From a virus: 38,144 bases of DNA. The notes beneath the pieces were generated by a model, which did not search any database, was not told the DNA's origin, and saw nothing but the letters and a program-made list of their open reading frames with translations. Made by a program: the position numbers and the translations under genes. Positions 21,176 to 29,890 of the stretch are shown one piece after another; positions within the stretch are counted from its first letter, which is position 1; each line of letters opens with the position of its first letter. Where the stretch lies: positions 1-38,144 of the IMG/VR virus record IMGVR_UViG_3300035523_000144; one strand, given 5' to 3'.

Positions 21176-22839
21176 AGGGTCCACGTCCAGTAGTAGTCGA
21201 GAGTGCGCGGGACGTTGTAGCCGATGTCCGTCTGGTTGAGCCTCCAGCCCCCCGTCTGGTCCATGGTCAGGCCCCCGTAGGAGCCCACGGGATTGCCGAG
21301 GACGAAGCCCTCCATCGAGAAGCCGTCCACGGGGCCCAACCCCACGAACGCCTGTGTCGCCCGAGAGGTCACGGCAGTCGTGTTGGTCCCGCCGGGCGTC
21401 CAGCCGTTGCCGAACAGGTCGGCGGTGTTGGCGGCGTTGACAAGGACCGAGTAGGTGAACTTGTTGCCGGGCTGGAACACGGTGTTCCAGTTCTCGGTCA
21501 GGTGGATGCGCCAGTATTTGTGCCGCAGGGCCGTCGGGAACATGATGAGCGAGCCCTGCGGGGCGGCGGCGATCTCGGCCGAGGACAGGACCACGCTGAA
21601 CGGGACCCCGTCGTCTGCCGCCTCGAGGGTCGCATACCAGAAGCCGCCGTTGGGCCATCCGCCCTCGAACGAGCCGATGAACCCCAGCGCGGCGGGGGCG
21701 ACAGGCGCAGCCACGCCCGGGCCCTGGAGCTCGAGCCCGAGGTCGTACTGGTCGCCCACCCCAACGGGCTGGATCGACACCGACAGCACGCGCATCCATC
21801 GCCAGTCCGTGTAGCCCGGGAGGTGGGTCGCCTTGAACCGTACCCGCATCCCGGCCCGGAGCATCGTGGCCTTGCCCTTGGGCAGCCGGACCTTCGCGAT
21901 GATGCGCTCGTCGGGGTTGGCGAGGTCGGCCAGGAGCCGCGACGCGCGGGCGGTGGCCTTGGCCTTGGTCCGCACGTTCGGGTAGTCGGCGACGTAATCC
22001 CGGTATCCGTAGGCGGTCACGGAGGCGGCACGGCGGCGGTAGATGGCCCTGGTCCCATTCGCGTACCGCAGGTACACCCCGGCGTAGACGCGGCTGGTGT
22101 CGCGGCGGAGCTTCGTGTCGTCGTCGATCGGCCACACCGTCGACGTCCCGGCCGCGAGTTCGGCGTCCAACCAGTCGGCGGGGTCGTTGGACAGGAGCAG
22201 GTCGGACGAGTAGGTGGTGAGACCGTCGAGGCCGTACCACCCGACGTTGACCCGGCCCGTGCCCGTCTCCTGCCGCTGCACCCACCAGTTCTTGCCGGTG
22301 TGCTGCGCCCCGTCGTCGACGATCTGGTTGAGGTACTGCCCGCGATAGTCGTTCTTGTCCATGTTCGACGGCGAGCTCGTGGCGAGGTACGTGGTGGCGT
22401 CGTCCAGCCACCCGGCCTCGGCCGTCGTGAGGAGCCACTGCATCCGCGCCACGTCGGACTCGGCCGGGCGCCGGCAGTCCGTCCCGACCATCACGCGCCG
22501 GTTCCAGTACCCGTTGAAATCGGTGAGCTGGATCTGCCACGCCCGCGCGATCGGGTCGTAATGGGTCGAGCCCTTCTCCCCCCGGGAGACCTCGGGGTCC
22601 ACGACGAGCCCGCCGAACAGCACGTTGTCCGTCGCCTCTGAGGCATCCTCCACGATCGTGTAGGCCCGCAGACCGTCCACGTCGAGGGTCTGGCCCGGGT
22701 CGTTGAGCCACATCACCCCCGACCCGACGGAGCCCTCCTCCGCCCGCTCGGTGACCCTCCAGCCCTCGGACATCTCGACGCGGTCGGTGACCTCGATCGT
22801 GGAACCGTCCGCCAGCTGGAGGTAGTGGCGTGCTGCCAT
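21172..22839 (-). CDS. Baseplate/tail-tip protein
   Basis: A 555-aa protein directly after the tape measure (TGATG at 22839). Residues 1-330 look like a tail hub module (YLQLADGSTIEV, FNGYWNRRVMVG, HTGKNWWVQRQETG), consistent with Dit/Tal-type proteins. The C-terminal ~200 residues (FIGSFEGGWPNGGFWYAT, then AAPQGSLIMFPTALRHKYWR) resemble a carbohydrate-binding or receptor-facing domain. Its place between tape measure and fibres supports a tail-tip role. The longer open frame (to 24216) is antisense noise. Confidence 0.8.
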   Translation of the reverse strand: MAARHYLQLADGSTIEVTDRVEMSEGWRVTERAEEGSVGSGVMWLNDPGQTLDVDGLRAYTIVEDASEATDNVLFGGLVVDPEVSRGEKGSTHYDPIARAWQIQLTDFNGYWNRRVMVGTDCRRPAESDVARMQWLLTTAEAGWLDDATTYLATSSPSNMDKNDYRGQYLNQIVDDGAQHTGKNWWVQRQETGTGRVNVGWYGLDGLTTYSSDLLLSNDPADWLDAELAAGTSTVWPIDDDTKLRRDTSRVYAGVYLRYANGTRAIYRRRAASVTAYGYRDYVADYPNVRTKAKATARASRLLADLANPDERIIAKVRLPKGKATMLRAGMRVRFKATHLPGYTDWRWMRVLSVSIQPVGVGDQYDLGLELQGPGVAAPVAPAALGFIGSFEGGWPNGGFWYATLEAADDGVPFSVVLSSAEIAAAPQGSLIMFPTALRHKYWRIHLTENWNTVFQPGNKFTYSVLVNAANTADLFGNGWTPGGTNTTAVTSRATQAFVGLGPVDGFSMEGFVLGNPVGSYGGLTMDQTGGWRLNQTDIGYNVPRTLDYYWTWTL

Positions 22840-25205
22840 CAGCCCGGCCTGCGCGTCTGCCCGCCGCCACCAGCCGAGCCCGTGGGCGAGCCGTACCGCA
22901 CCGAGGCCCCGGGGACGCCGGTGACGGTGACATTGACGGTGGGCCGGATGCCTGAGAGCGCGGAGACGATGCGGGACGCGCTGCTGAATGTCGCCATCGC
23001 GGACGTGGCCCCGGCCATGCGGGACGCGCTGGCGGTGGTATTGCCCGCCGTCTGCGTCGCCCGCTCGCCTGCCCGGAACGCGACCAGGGACTCGGCCTGC
23101 TTGCCCTTGACGGCATCGACTGCCCGGGTAGTGGCGAGCTGCTCGGAGTGTGTGTCGCCGAGACCCTTGATGATCGGGGCGCCGCTGGCGCTGTTCTTGA
23201 ACCCTGTCGGGTCGTATTCGATCGTCCCCGGAGTCGTTGCGCCGGATCCCGCCAGCTGCGTCTTGAGCTGCTCGCGCATGGCCTTGAGCTGGTCGAGCGC
23301 CGAGCCTGCGACGAGGACGTTGAGCGGGTTGCTCTCGATGTCGTGGATGCCCTGCTCGACGCCGGCGAGTGCCGTCTGCAGCTCGGCTGGCGTCTTCACT
23401 GCGATGCCTGCCTGCAGGTTCGCGTTGATGGCCGCCGCCTGGGTGGAGCTCGCGTCGCGCTGCTGCTGCAGCGTCTGAGCGACGGCGAGGACGGATCCCG
23501 CCATGGCGCCGATCGGGCCCGCGATCAGCGCGCCACCGGCGATCATGCCGCCGCCCCCGAGCATGCCGGCGGCAGCGCCCTCGGGCGTGGCGCCGAGCTG
23601 GGTGGACTGGCCGAGCACCCACGACCCGCCGACGCCGAGGCCGATGCCAAGGGCGCCCTTCAGGAGCGAGTTCGCAAGGGTCCCGCCTCCGCCGGCCGCG
23701 CCGGGGATGCCGCCGCCGTTGACCATGCCGCCGTTGACGTTGACCACTGCGGCCTGGATGCCGAGCGTCTTGAGGGCCAGGCCCTTGAACAGTGCGCCGC
23801 CCATGCCGCCGAGGACGTCGGTGACGACGCCGCCCGTGACCTTGTTCGCCACGAACCCGCCGACGAGCAGCTGCTGGAGCTCGGGCGGCATGTTCGTGAA
23901 CACGTCGACGATCGTCTTGGCCGCGTCCGCGCCGGCGCCGAGGGCCTTGCCGATCGCGTCCCAGTCGAGGCTCCTCGCGTACTCCACCGCGTCGCGGATG
24001 TTCCGCGCGAGGCCCTCGCCGAAGCCCTTGATCTCGTCCTGGTGCTCGGTGATCCAGCCCGTGCCCTCCTTGCTGAGCTCGACGAGCTGCGGGAGCAGGG
24101 CGCTGCCGACCGTGATGGCCGCGTCGTTGACATTGTTCTTGAAGATGTCGAGCTGGGCCGCGGTCGTCTGGACCCGCTTCTCGTACTCGGCCTGTGCGGC
24201 GGTCCCATCGGCCCACGCCTTGCGGCTCCCATCGAGGGCCGGGTTGAGGTTGCGGTCGAAGGAGTCGGCGAGGCCGATGATGAGGCGGGTGAGCCCGGTG
24301 CCCTTGCCGAAGACCTTCTGGACCACGGCCAGGCGCTGCTCCTTCGGGATCTTCCCGAGGCCCTTGATGAAGCGCTCCATCGTGCCCGAGGCGTCGCGGC
24401 CGAAGGCCCGCTTGAAGCCCGCGGCCGTCATGCCCGCGGTCTTCGCCAGCGCGTCGAGCTTCTTGCCGCCGGACCCGACGTTGGTCTGGACGATCTGGAA
24501 GAAGCGCTGCAGCGAGGTGCCCGCGATCTCGTCCTGCATGCCGAGGTTGGCGGCCGCCGCGGCCCAGCCGAGGGTCTCGTCCTTGGCCACGCCCACGAGC
24601 TTGGCGGCGCCGCCGGAGCGCCGCGCGATCTCCAGGATCTGCGCCTCGGTGCTGGCGCCCTTGTTGCCGAGGTCGACGAGGGCGGCCGCGAAGCTGTTGA
24701 AGTCGGCGCCGGTCAGGCCCAGAACGTTCTGCAGCTGGCCGAGCGCGGTGGCGGCGTCCTCGGAGCTCACGTTCGTGGTGGCGCCGATCATGGCCACGAC
24801 CCTGGTGAAGGACAGGATGTCCTTGCGCGCGATGCCCAGGGCGCCGGCGCTCTCGGCGATCATCGCGAGCTCGACGGCGCTGGTCGGCATCACCTTTGAG
24901 AGGTCGCGGATGCCCTGCTCGATCGCCGCGATCTGCTCGGGCGTGCCCTCGACCGTCTTGCGCACGCCGGCGAACGCGGACTCCCAGTTGAGGGCCTCGT
25001 TGACGGCGTAGCCGATCGCGCCCACCGCGGCGCCGGCGCCGATCACGAGGCCGCGCTCCATGTTGCGGCTGATGTTGCTGAAGGCCTTGCCGCTGTGGCG
25101 CTCGAGCCTGGTGATCTTCCGGTTGAGGTTCGTCATGGCCTTCGACGCCGAGACGTCGCGGCCGGTCAGCAGGAACGCGAGCTCCCGCTGGATCTTGCTC
25201 GCCAT
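22839..25205 (-). CDS. Tail tape measure protein
   Basis: A 788-aa TP901-1-type tape measure protein, which fixes tail length and is ejected with the DNA. The start MASKIQRELAFLLTGRDVSA and the domain WESAFAGVRKTVEGTPEQIA...MPTSAVELAMIAESAGALGI are typical. Glycine-rich hydrophobic stretches appear around residues 52-68 and 490-560, and the C-terminal third is helical. At ~1.5 angstrom per residue it predicts a tail near 120 nm. The start is 2 bp from the chaperone stop, as usual. Confidence 0.95.
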   Translation of the reverse strand: MASKIQRELAFLLTGRDVSASKAMTNLNRKITRLERHSGKAFSNISRNMERGLVIGAGAAVGAIGYAVNEALNWESAFAGVRKTVEGTPEQIAAIEQGIRDLSKVMPTSAVELAMIAESAGALGIARKDILSFTRVVAMIGATTNVSSEDAATALGQLQNVLGLTGADFNSFAAALVDLGNKGASTEAQILEIARRSGGAAKLVGVAKDETLGWAAAAANLGMQDEIAGTSLQRFFQIVQTNVGSGGKKLDALAKTAGMTAAGFKRAFGRDASGTMERFIKGLGKIPKEQRLAVVQKVFGKGTGLTRLIIGLADSFDRNLNPALDGSRKAWADGTAAQAEYEKRVQTTAAQLDIFKNNVNDAAITVGSALLPQLVELSKEGTGWITEHQDEIKGFGEGLARNIRDAVEYARSLDWDAIGKALGAGADAAKTIVDVFTNMPPELQQLLVGGFVANKVTGGVVTDVLGGMGGALFKGLALKTLGIQAAVVNVNGGMVNGGGIPGAAGGGGTLANSLLKGALGIGLGVGGSWVLGQSTQLGATPEGAAAGMLGGGGMIAGGALIAGPIGAMAGSVLAVAQTLQQQRDASSTQAAAINANLQAGIAVKTPAELQTALAGVEQGIHDIESNPLNVLVAGSALDQLKAMREQLKTQLAGSGATTPGTIEYDPTGFKNSASGAPIIKGLGDTHSEQLATTRAVDAVKGKQAESLVAFRAGERATQTAGNTTASASRMAGATSAMATFSSASRIVSALSGIRPTVNVTVTGVPGASVRYGSPTGSAGGGGQTRRPG

Positions 25206-25583
25206 CTAGCGTGCCTCCAGGCCGAGGGCCGCGCGGATCTCCGCCTGCATCCTGGCCATGACCTTGAGGTCCTCGATCGCCATGAGGCGGCGCCTGTGCT
25301 CGTGCGCGCCCGCGGCGCGGGGGTTCTTCTCCGCCTGGTCCGCGATGGTCAGGTCCTCGATCTCGGACGCGATGTCGCGCTGCAGCAGGGGGACCCAGCG
25401 GCGGGCGTACGCGATCACCCGCGCCGCGGCGACGTCGGCCGGCGGCGCGGTGCGGAAGCGGTCACGGTCCCAGCCCCGCAGCTCGGCCATGATCAGGTGC
25501 TCGTAGAGCTCGGCGGCGTCGGGGTCGTCGGGGTGGGGGTACCGCTCTCCTGCGACCCACTCGGCGAGGGAGCGGCGGACGCT
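25206..25583 (-). CDS. Tail assembly chaperone extension (gpT-like, -1 frame)
   Basis: The downstream part of the frameshifted tail chaperone. It has no start of its own and is reached by -1 slippage at 25583-25589, adding 125 residues to the first 120 residues of the gpG-like protein. The segment (SVRRSLAEWVAGERYPHPDD, HLIMAELRGWDRDRF, then IADQAEKNPRAAG) is helical and ends 2 bp before the tape measure, matching the universal gpG-gpGT order. Earlier in-frame codons to 25892 are antisense-like Arg/Gly text and are not translated alone. Confidence 0.85.
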   Translation of the reverse strand, partial: SVRRSLAEWVAGERYPHPDDPDAAELYEHLIMAELRGWDRDRFRTAPPADVAAARVIAYARRWVPLLQRDIASEIEDLTIADQAEKNPRAAGAHEHRRRLMAIEDLKVMARMQAEIRAALGLEAR

Positions 25584-25942
25584 AAAGGGAGCTCCTCCTC
25601 CGCGAACGCTTCGCCGAGCAGCTGGTCCTCGCCCTCGCCGGCGTTGACGCCCAGGATCCGGAGCACCGTCCCCTCGTCGAGCCGGCCCACCTGCTCGGCG
25701 TCGATCGGGCGCGCCGACGCGTCGGGTAGCACGAGGTTCCAGCGCTTGACGCCGAGCAGGATCGCCATGAGGTAGCTCTGCTCGGTGCCGCCCAGCCTGC
25801 CGGCCTGGCGGATCCGGGCACGCTCGCCGTAGCCGAACAGGCGGACGATGTCCGCCGTGTCCGTCGCGTGCGGCGTGCCCGGGCAGCGGCACGGCCCGAT
25901 GGTGACGGGCCGCGTCGCTTCGGGATCGACGTAGTTGCTCAT
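25493..25942 (-). CDS. Tail assembly chaperone (gpG-like)
   Basis: A 149-aa protein starting at ATG 25942. The first part of the tail chaperone pair, needed at high level during tail assembly. It contains CRCPGTPHATDTADIVRLFG and SYLMAILLGVKRWNLV, a pattern typical of gpG-like proteins of actinophages, and an acidic stretch (GEGEDQLLGEAFAEEELP) just before the slip site. After the site the zero-frame tail is Ser/Thr/Pro-rich (SPSGSQESGTPTPTTPT). It follows the major tail protein by 4 bp. Confidence 0.88.
   Translation of the reverse strand: MSNYVDPEATRPVTIGPCRCPGTPHATDTADIVRLFGYGERARIRQAGRLGGTEQSYLMAILLGVKRWNLVLPDASARPIDAEQVGRLDEGTVLRILGVNAGEGEDQLLGEAFAEEELPLASAAPSPSGSQESGTPTPTTPTPPSSTST
25583..25589 (-). 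promoter_or_regulatory. Programmed -1 ribosomal frameshift site (CCCTTTA)
   Basis: On the minus strand the heptamer C-CCT-TTA sits in exact zero-frame register (CTC CCT TTA) at the end of the gpG acidic stretch. It fits X-XXY-YYZ and gives CCC TTT in the -1 frame. TTA is a very rare codon in DNA of this GC content. Slipping here joins the gpG-like and gpT-like frames without a stop. Confidence 0.9.
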
Positions 25943-25946
25943 CGGC

Positions 25947-26978
25947 CTAGGAGGCGAGGGTGGCGACGTCGTTGGTGATGCTCCACTTCGCGGCGCCCGA
26001 GAGCGTCGAGTCGCGCACGAGCTTGCCCGTGCACTCGTAGACGCGCTCGCCGTCGCGCTCGCCGATCGGCACGGCCGTGAGACCGGTCCGGAAGTCGAGG
26101 GTCGCCGCGTTGTTGCCGTTGCCGTCGACCGACACGCGGCCGCGGATCTCGCCCAGGGCGGCGCCCGTGCTGTTCCAGGCGTCGTGCAGCGTGGACTTGG
26201 ACGTCGAGCTGACCTTGACCTTGAACGTGACCTCGCCCTCGGACTTGGTGCTGAAGCCGTAGCCCGTGGCGATGTCGGTGGCCGAGCCGTAGGGCCGCAG
26301 CACCAGGTGGCGCATCGTCTTGATCTGGAAGGAGATGAGGCTGGCCGAGAGCTCGGTCAGCGAGGCGAACGCGGTCGCGGTCGAGCCGAACGCGATCGTC
26401 GAGAGGTGCCCCTGCATCGTCTCGAGGACCGCGGCCGCGGGCGGCGAGACGGCGGCCGTGAGAGGATCGACGACCTTGGTGACGCCCAGGCACGACGCGT
26501 CGACCGTCCACGGGTGGATGCCCGGGGCGTCGAGGTCGTCGAAGCCCACGGTCAGCTCGTCGATGAGCACGCCCTGGACGTACCACTGGTCCTGGGTCGT
26601 CTCGGAGCCGAAGCGGACGGTGTCCGGGATGAGCGTCGGCGCGCCCGTCTCGAGCACGTAGCCCCAGACGTACGGGCCCACGCCGGTCGGCACGATGCCG
26701 CCGGCGTAGTGCATCTCGAGCATCTCCATGAGGTCGCCGAAGCGGGCCTCGGCGGGGATGCTGAAGGTGACGCCCCGGACGCCGTGCGAGCCGCGGCCCG
26801 GGTAGGCGTCCCAGTTGTAGCCGTGGTCCTCCGACGGGTACCGCGAGGCGCGGTCCATGTCCGCGTTGAGCGGCTCGGTCGTCGGGAACAGGATGGCGCC
26901 CGCGACGGCGGGCCCCGGCGCGGCGAAGGTGCCGGCCTGCTGCCCGAGCTGGCAGACGTTGAAGACCTGCTCGCTCAC
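25947..26978 (-). CDS. Major tail protein
   Basis: A 343-aa protein, GTG 26978. It lies directly before the chaperone pair, the universal place of the tube protein, and is rich in beta strands (RGVTFSIPAEARFGDL, WYVQGVLIDELTVGFDDL, EVTFKVKVSS). It carries a central long insertion (residues about 150-230) with Ala-rich helices. The fold would be the gpV/Hcp-type tube. No catalytic feature is expected. The upstream in-frame text to 27422 is noise. Confidence 0.88.
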   Translation of the reverse strand: MSEQVFNVCQLGQQAGTFAAPGPAVAGAILFPTTEPLNADMDRASRYPSEDHGYNWDAYPGRGSHGVRGVTFSIPAEARFGDLMEMLEMHYAGGIVPTGVGPYVWGYVLETGAPTLIPDTVRFGSETTQDQWYVQGVLIDELTVGFDDLDAPGIHPWTVDASCLGVTKVVDPLTAAVSPPAAAVLETMQGHLSTIAFGSTATAFASLTELSASLISFQIKTMRHLVLRPYGSATDIATGYGFSTKSEGEVTFKVKVSSTSKSTLHDAWNSTGAALGEIRGRVSVDGNGNNAATLDFRTGLTAVPIGERDGERVYECTGKLVRDSTLSGAAKWSITNDVATLAS

Positions 26979-26982
26979 AGGT

Positions 26983-27318
26983 TCAGCCCTCCGTGGTGGT
27001 GGCCGGCTGGGCCGGCGTGGACTCGTCGGCCGCGGGGGCGGCCTCGTCGGCGTTGACGTAGAGGCCCGACCGCAGGAGCGCCTCGACGAGCTCGCCGGCG
27101 ATCGCCTGGTCGGGGGTGTGCGGATCCGGGCGGATCCCGTCGGCCAGGCCACGGCGAGCCGCCTCCTGGTACGCGAGGCGGGCGATGTCGGCGGCCGTGA
27201 GGGCGCGCGCCGGCGCGTCGACGTTCCGCGCGGAACCCTCGACGAACGCGAGGACGACACGCTCGGACGCGGGGTCCGCGAGCGGGAGGGCGGGATCGGT
27301 GGTCTTGGTCTTCGGCAC
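26983..27318 (-). CDS. Small tail-region protein
   Basis: A 111-aa protein starting at GTG 27318 with AGGAG upstream. Acidic and Ala-rich, with a helical middle (ALTAADIARLAYQEAARRGL, then AIAGELVEALLRSGLY) and a low-complexity end (ADESTPAQPATTTEG). It sits between the tail terminator-like gene and the major tail protein. It may be a tail-assembly cofactor; no family is named. Confidence 0.65.
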   Translation of the reverse strand: MPKTKTTDPALPLADPASERVVLAFVEGSARNVDAPARALTAADIARLAYQEAARRGLADGIRPDPHTPDQAIAGELVEALLRSGLYVNADEAAPAADESTPAQPATTTEG

Positions 27319-27328
27319 GGGATACTCC

Positions 27329-27811
27329 TCAGCTGGGCCGGTAGGTCACGGCGCGGTTGACGGTCACCTGGAGGGAGAGGGGCAGGACCAGGAACCAGGG
27401 CTGGTTGTCTCCGCGCTGCCACTGGCGCCCGGCGACGCGGCCGACCTCGGTGACCAGCACGGCCTGCACCGCGGGATCGGCGACGCCGGCGCGCGCCTTC
27501 GTGCGGAACGCCTCGCGGATCGGGTCCTCGAGGTCGACGAGGTCGCGGTAGACCTCGCCGCGCGGCGGGAGATCGGGGACCCAGATCGACAGCTCGACCG
27601 TCCAGGTCGTGCGCTCCCAGCTGCCGGGGATGACCGTCTTGTCCGCGCCGAGCACGACGACCGCCGGGAAGGCCCCGTCGGCCAGGTTGTCAGGGATGTC
27701 CTTGACGCCCTCGATCTCGCCACCGCCGGCGGAGTAGATCGCGTCGTTGTTGAGCCCGTCGACGTCGATGGCGACCGCGGCGATCGCGTCGAGGATGGTG
27801 CTGCCGGCCAT
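27329..27811 (-). CDS. Tail terminator/completion-like protein
   Basis: A 160-aa protein starting at ATG 27811 (TGATG). Features are an N-terminal helix (STILDAIAAVAIDVDGLNND), strands around VVVLGADKTVIPG and TWTVELSIWVPDL, then YRDLVDLEDPIREAF. This pattern matches phage tail-completion (gpU-like) proteins. Its position before the tail tube gene supports that. Confidence 0.7.
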   Translation of the reverse strand: MAGSTILDAIAAVAIDVDGLNNDAIYSAGGGEIEGVKDIPDNLADGAFPAVVVLGADKTVIPGSWERTTWTVELSIWVPDLPPRGEVYRDLVDLEDPIREAFRTKARAGVADPAVQAVLVTEVGRVAGRQWQRGDNQPWFLVLPLSLQVTVNRAVTYRPS

Positions 27812-28335
27812 CAGCGGAGACCCCGCAGGAACTCGTCCATCGCAGCCTGGGAGGCCTTCTCCTGCTCGGAGTCGAAGACAGGCCCGATGAGCGGGCGCGC
27901 GCCCATGCCGGGGTGGTGGACGGGCTCGCCGGCGACGAAGTCCCGGCTCCGGTAGTGCTCGCCGCCCTTGCCCGAGAGCAGCAGGCGACCGGTGAACATG
28001 CCGGACCTGGCGCCGCGCGTCACGGTGGCGCGTCCGGATCCCTGCCAGCCGGGCGCGATCGTGTGGTCGTCGGCGCCCTGCTCGAAGATGTTGAGGAGCG
28101 GCGAGGTCGGGCCCGTCGAGGTGCCGACCGGGTTCCGGTGGCCGCGGGTCTTGGTGACCGCGAACGAGTCCGGGATATCCGGGCGGCTCTTGGCCTCGGC
28201 GCGCGCCTTCGTGCGGAACACCTTGGCGCCGGCGCGGGTGCCCCGGCGCGTCCGGTTCTGCAGCTCGCGGCCGCTGAGCGAGCGGCAGAGCTGCCTGGCC
28301 TCCTTGGTCCCGGAGACGGTGATCGTGAGGCTCAC
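27811..28335 (-). CDS. Head-tail connector protein (HK97 gp10-like)
   Basis: A 174-aa protein starting at GTG 28335 (GTGA). It has a helix followed by a basic region (QNRTRRGTRAGAKVFRTKAR), IPDSFAVTKTRGH, and a C-terminal helix (EQEKASQAAMDEFLRGL). The gp10-type proteins that join head and tail show the same layout. It occupies the usual slot between head-tail adaptor and tail terminator. Confidence 0.7.
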   Translation of the reverse strand: MSLTITVSGTKEARQLCRSLSGRELQNRTRRGTRAGAKVFRTKARAEAKSRPDIPDSFAVTKTRGHRNPVGTSTGPTSPLLNIFEQGADDHTIAPGWQGSGRATVTRGARSGMFTGRLLLSGKGGEHYRSRDFVAGEPVHHPGMGARPLIGPVFDSEQEKASQAAMDEFLRGLR

Positions 28336-28955
28336 AACGAGCACCCGCGGTGGCGGCCGCGCTCGCGGACGAGGACGTCGTAGGCGGCCTTGGGCCAGAG
28401 GTCCGGGCCGACGCGGGCCCCGAGCTCCTCGGGGCCGAAGGCGCCGCCCTGGCCGGTCTGGTCGAGCCCCAGGCGCTGGCGGACGATCGCGACCGTCGCC
28501 GCACGCGCCCGGGTGGGCGTGGCAGCCCAGCCGCGGGCCCCGGTCAGGCGCACGAGCTGCCGGCCGCGGGGGAACGCGGTGTAGGTGGCGGTGGGCAGCA
28601 GCGCGACGTGGAACGCCGGCTCGCCAGCGAGGACGAGCGGCTCGCCGGGCTCCGACTCGAGGACCCAGTCGCCTGCGTCCAGGGCGATCCAGGCGTCGGC
28701 GGCGGAGTGCCGGATCTCGACCGCGGTGAGGCTGGCGAGACCCTCGTGGACGTGGAGGATCTCGCAGCCCGTCCCGGACACGGTCCAGGTCGCGTCGCCG
28801 GCGTCGGGCTGGCGGTGGAAGCTGTAGCCGATGGCCTCGGTCAGGTCCTCCGTCGCGTCCTCGAGGTACTGCTCGACGGCGGCGAGATACCGTGCGTCGG
28901 CCGTGGCCTGGCGGCGCGTGAGGACGACGTCCGCGACGTCGGCGTACGTGGTCAC
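28332..28955 (-). CDS. Head-tail adaptor/connector (gp6-like)
   Basis: A 207-aa protein with an N-terminal helical part (TYADVADVVLTRRQATADAR, YLEDATEDLTEAI) typical of gp6-like head-tail connectors, and a beta-rich middle (WTVSGTGCEILHVHEGLASL) not found in the shortest members. GTG 28955. It is followed by a GTGA overlap to the gp10-like gene. Confidence 0.75.
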   Translation of the reverse strand: MTTYADVADVVLTRRQATADARYLAAVEQYLEDATEDLTEAIGYSFHRQPDAGDATWTVSGTGCEILHVHEGLASLTAVEIRHSAADAWIALDAGDWVLESEPGEPLVLAGEPAFHVALLPTATYTAFPRGRQLVRLTGARGWAATPTRARAATVAIVRQRLGLDQTGQGGAFGPEELGARVGPDLWPKAAYDVLVRERGRHRGCSL

Positions 28956-28960
28956 GGCGG

Positions 28961-29359
28961 TCAGGCCGGGCCCGGGGCGTAGAGGATGACGACCCGGCCG
29001 GTGGCCGAGTTGACGGCGTTGCCGCTGATCGCGAGCGTCAGCGTCTCGTCGACCGACACGCCCGGGTGGTTCGAGCTCGAGGTGTGGACGACGTTCGCGA
29101 TCTCGGACGTGGTCGTGTGCCGGTTCTGCCCGGCGGCCAGGAGGCGGTCCACGCCCTCGGCGTCGTTGAGCGCGATGTCGTAGTTGGCAGTCGGGGCCGT
29201 CGCGCCCGGGTTGGTCTCGATCGCGAGCAGGTAGCCCTCGATCGCAGGGAGGGCCAGCGCGGGCACGCTCGCGTCCGCGGCGTCGGCGACCCAGTCGACG
29301 ACCAGGCGCCGGACGAGCCCGAAGCTCTTGTGGCTGGTGAGGGTGATGGTGCCGGCCAT
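28961..29359 (-). CDS. Structural protein of head-tail region
   Basis: A 132-aa protein starting at ATG 29359. Beta-rich with repeated hydrophobic strands (VRRLVVDWVADA, IEGYLLAIETNPG, ANYDIALNDAEG, RVVILYAPG). Located between decoration-like and connector genes. Probably a head-surface or head-fibre component; no named family. Confidence 0.65.
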   Translation of the reverse strand: MAGTITLTSHKSFGLVRRLVVDWVADAADASVPALALPAIEGYLLAIETNPGATAPTANYDIALNDAEGVDRLLAAGQNRHTTTSEIANVVHTSSSNHPGVSVDETLTLAISGNAVNSATGRVVILYAPGPA

Positions 29360-29362
29360 GGC

Positions 29363-29764
29363 TTACGAGATCGCCGGCGGCGCGGCGATGCCCGCGGTGC
29401 CGAGGAGGACCCAGCCCACGGTGTCGTCGATGTACATGAGGGTCGCGTTGTCACCGGCGTCGGCGAACACGATCGTCGCGAAGCCCGTCTTGGTGGCCGG
29501 GGTCAGCGTGCCGTCGCCGCCGCCGTCCGTGCCGAGGATCAGCGTCAGGATCTGGCCGGGTGCGCCGTTCGCGAGCGTGAGCGCCTCGGCACCGACGCCC
29601 GTGGTCATCACCACCGCGCGGTGCGTGATCGGCACCGCGAGGGTGGCCGCGGCCTTCGTGGTCGACCCGGCGACCGCCGGGATCCCGAAGACGGCGGACC
29701 CGTCGAGCTTCTCGAAGATGAGGTTGCCGCCGCTCCACTTCGAGCGGACGTTGGTCACCGGCAT
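29363..29764 (-). CDS. Putative capsid-associated protein
   Basis: A 133-aa protein starting at ATG 29764. Ala/Gly/Thr-rich beta pattern (KWSGGNLIFEKLDGSAVFGI, then LTLANGAPGQILTLILGTDG, and ATLMYIDDTVGWVLLGTAG) as in decoration or spike-like phage proteins. The gene is 3 bp from the next one and begins after the 29843-29870 hairpin. The function is inferred from place. Confidence 0.65.
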   Translation of the reverse strand: MPVTNVRSKWSGGNLIFEKLDGSAVFGIPAVAGSTTKAAATLAVPITHRAVVMTTGVGAEALTLANGAPGQILTLILGTDGGGDGTLTPATKTGFATIVFADAGDNATLMYIDDTVGWVLLGTAGIAAPPAIS

Positions 29765-29842
29765 CGGCCTCGGGCCTCCATGCGTGTCGCTTGCGCGCCG
29801 TGGTTCGGCGCCTCTGGGAGCTGGCGGGTCCCGCGCTCCCCG

Positions 29843-29870
29843 CGGCCCTCGAGGAGGAGATCGAGGGCCG
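29843..29870 (-). terminator. Hairpin after the decoration gene
   Basis: CGGCCCTCGA (29843-29852) and TCGAGGGCCG (29861-29870) are perfect 10-bp arms with an 8-base loop, 20 bp beyond the stop of the 29891-30364 gene. No T-run follows. The other parts of the 126-bp gap (29765-29890) show nothing. It may end or stabilise the capsid-decoration message. Confidence 0.5.
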
Positions 29871-29890
29871 GACGGGAGGGCGTGAGCCGC

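Noticed and set aside
21172-24216. N-terminal extension of the tail-tip gene to about 1000 residues
   Set aside because: The extension is out of phase with the tape measure and reads as Arg/Gly/His-rich noise; a TGATG start at 22839 is clear.
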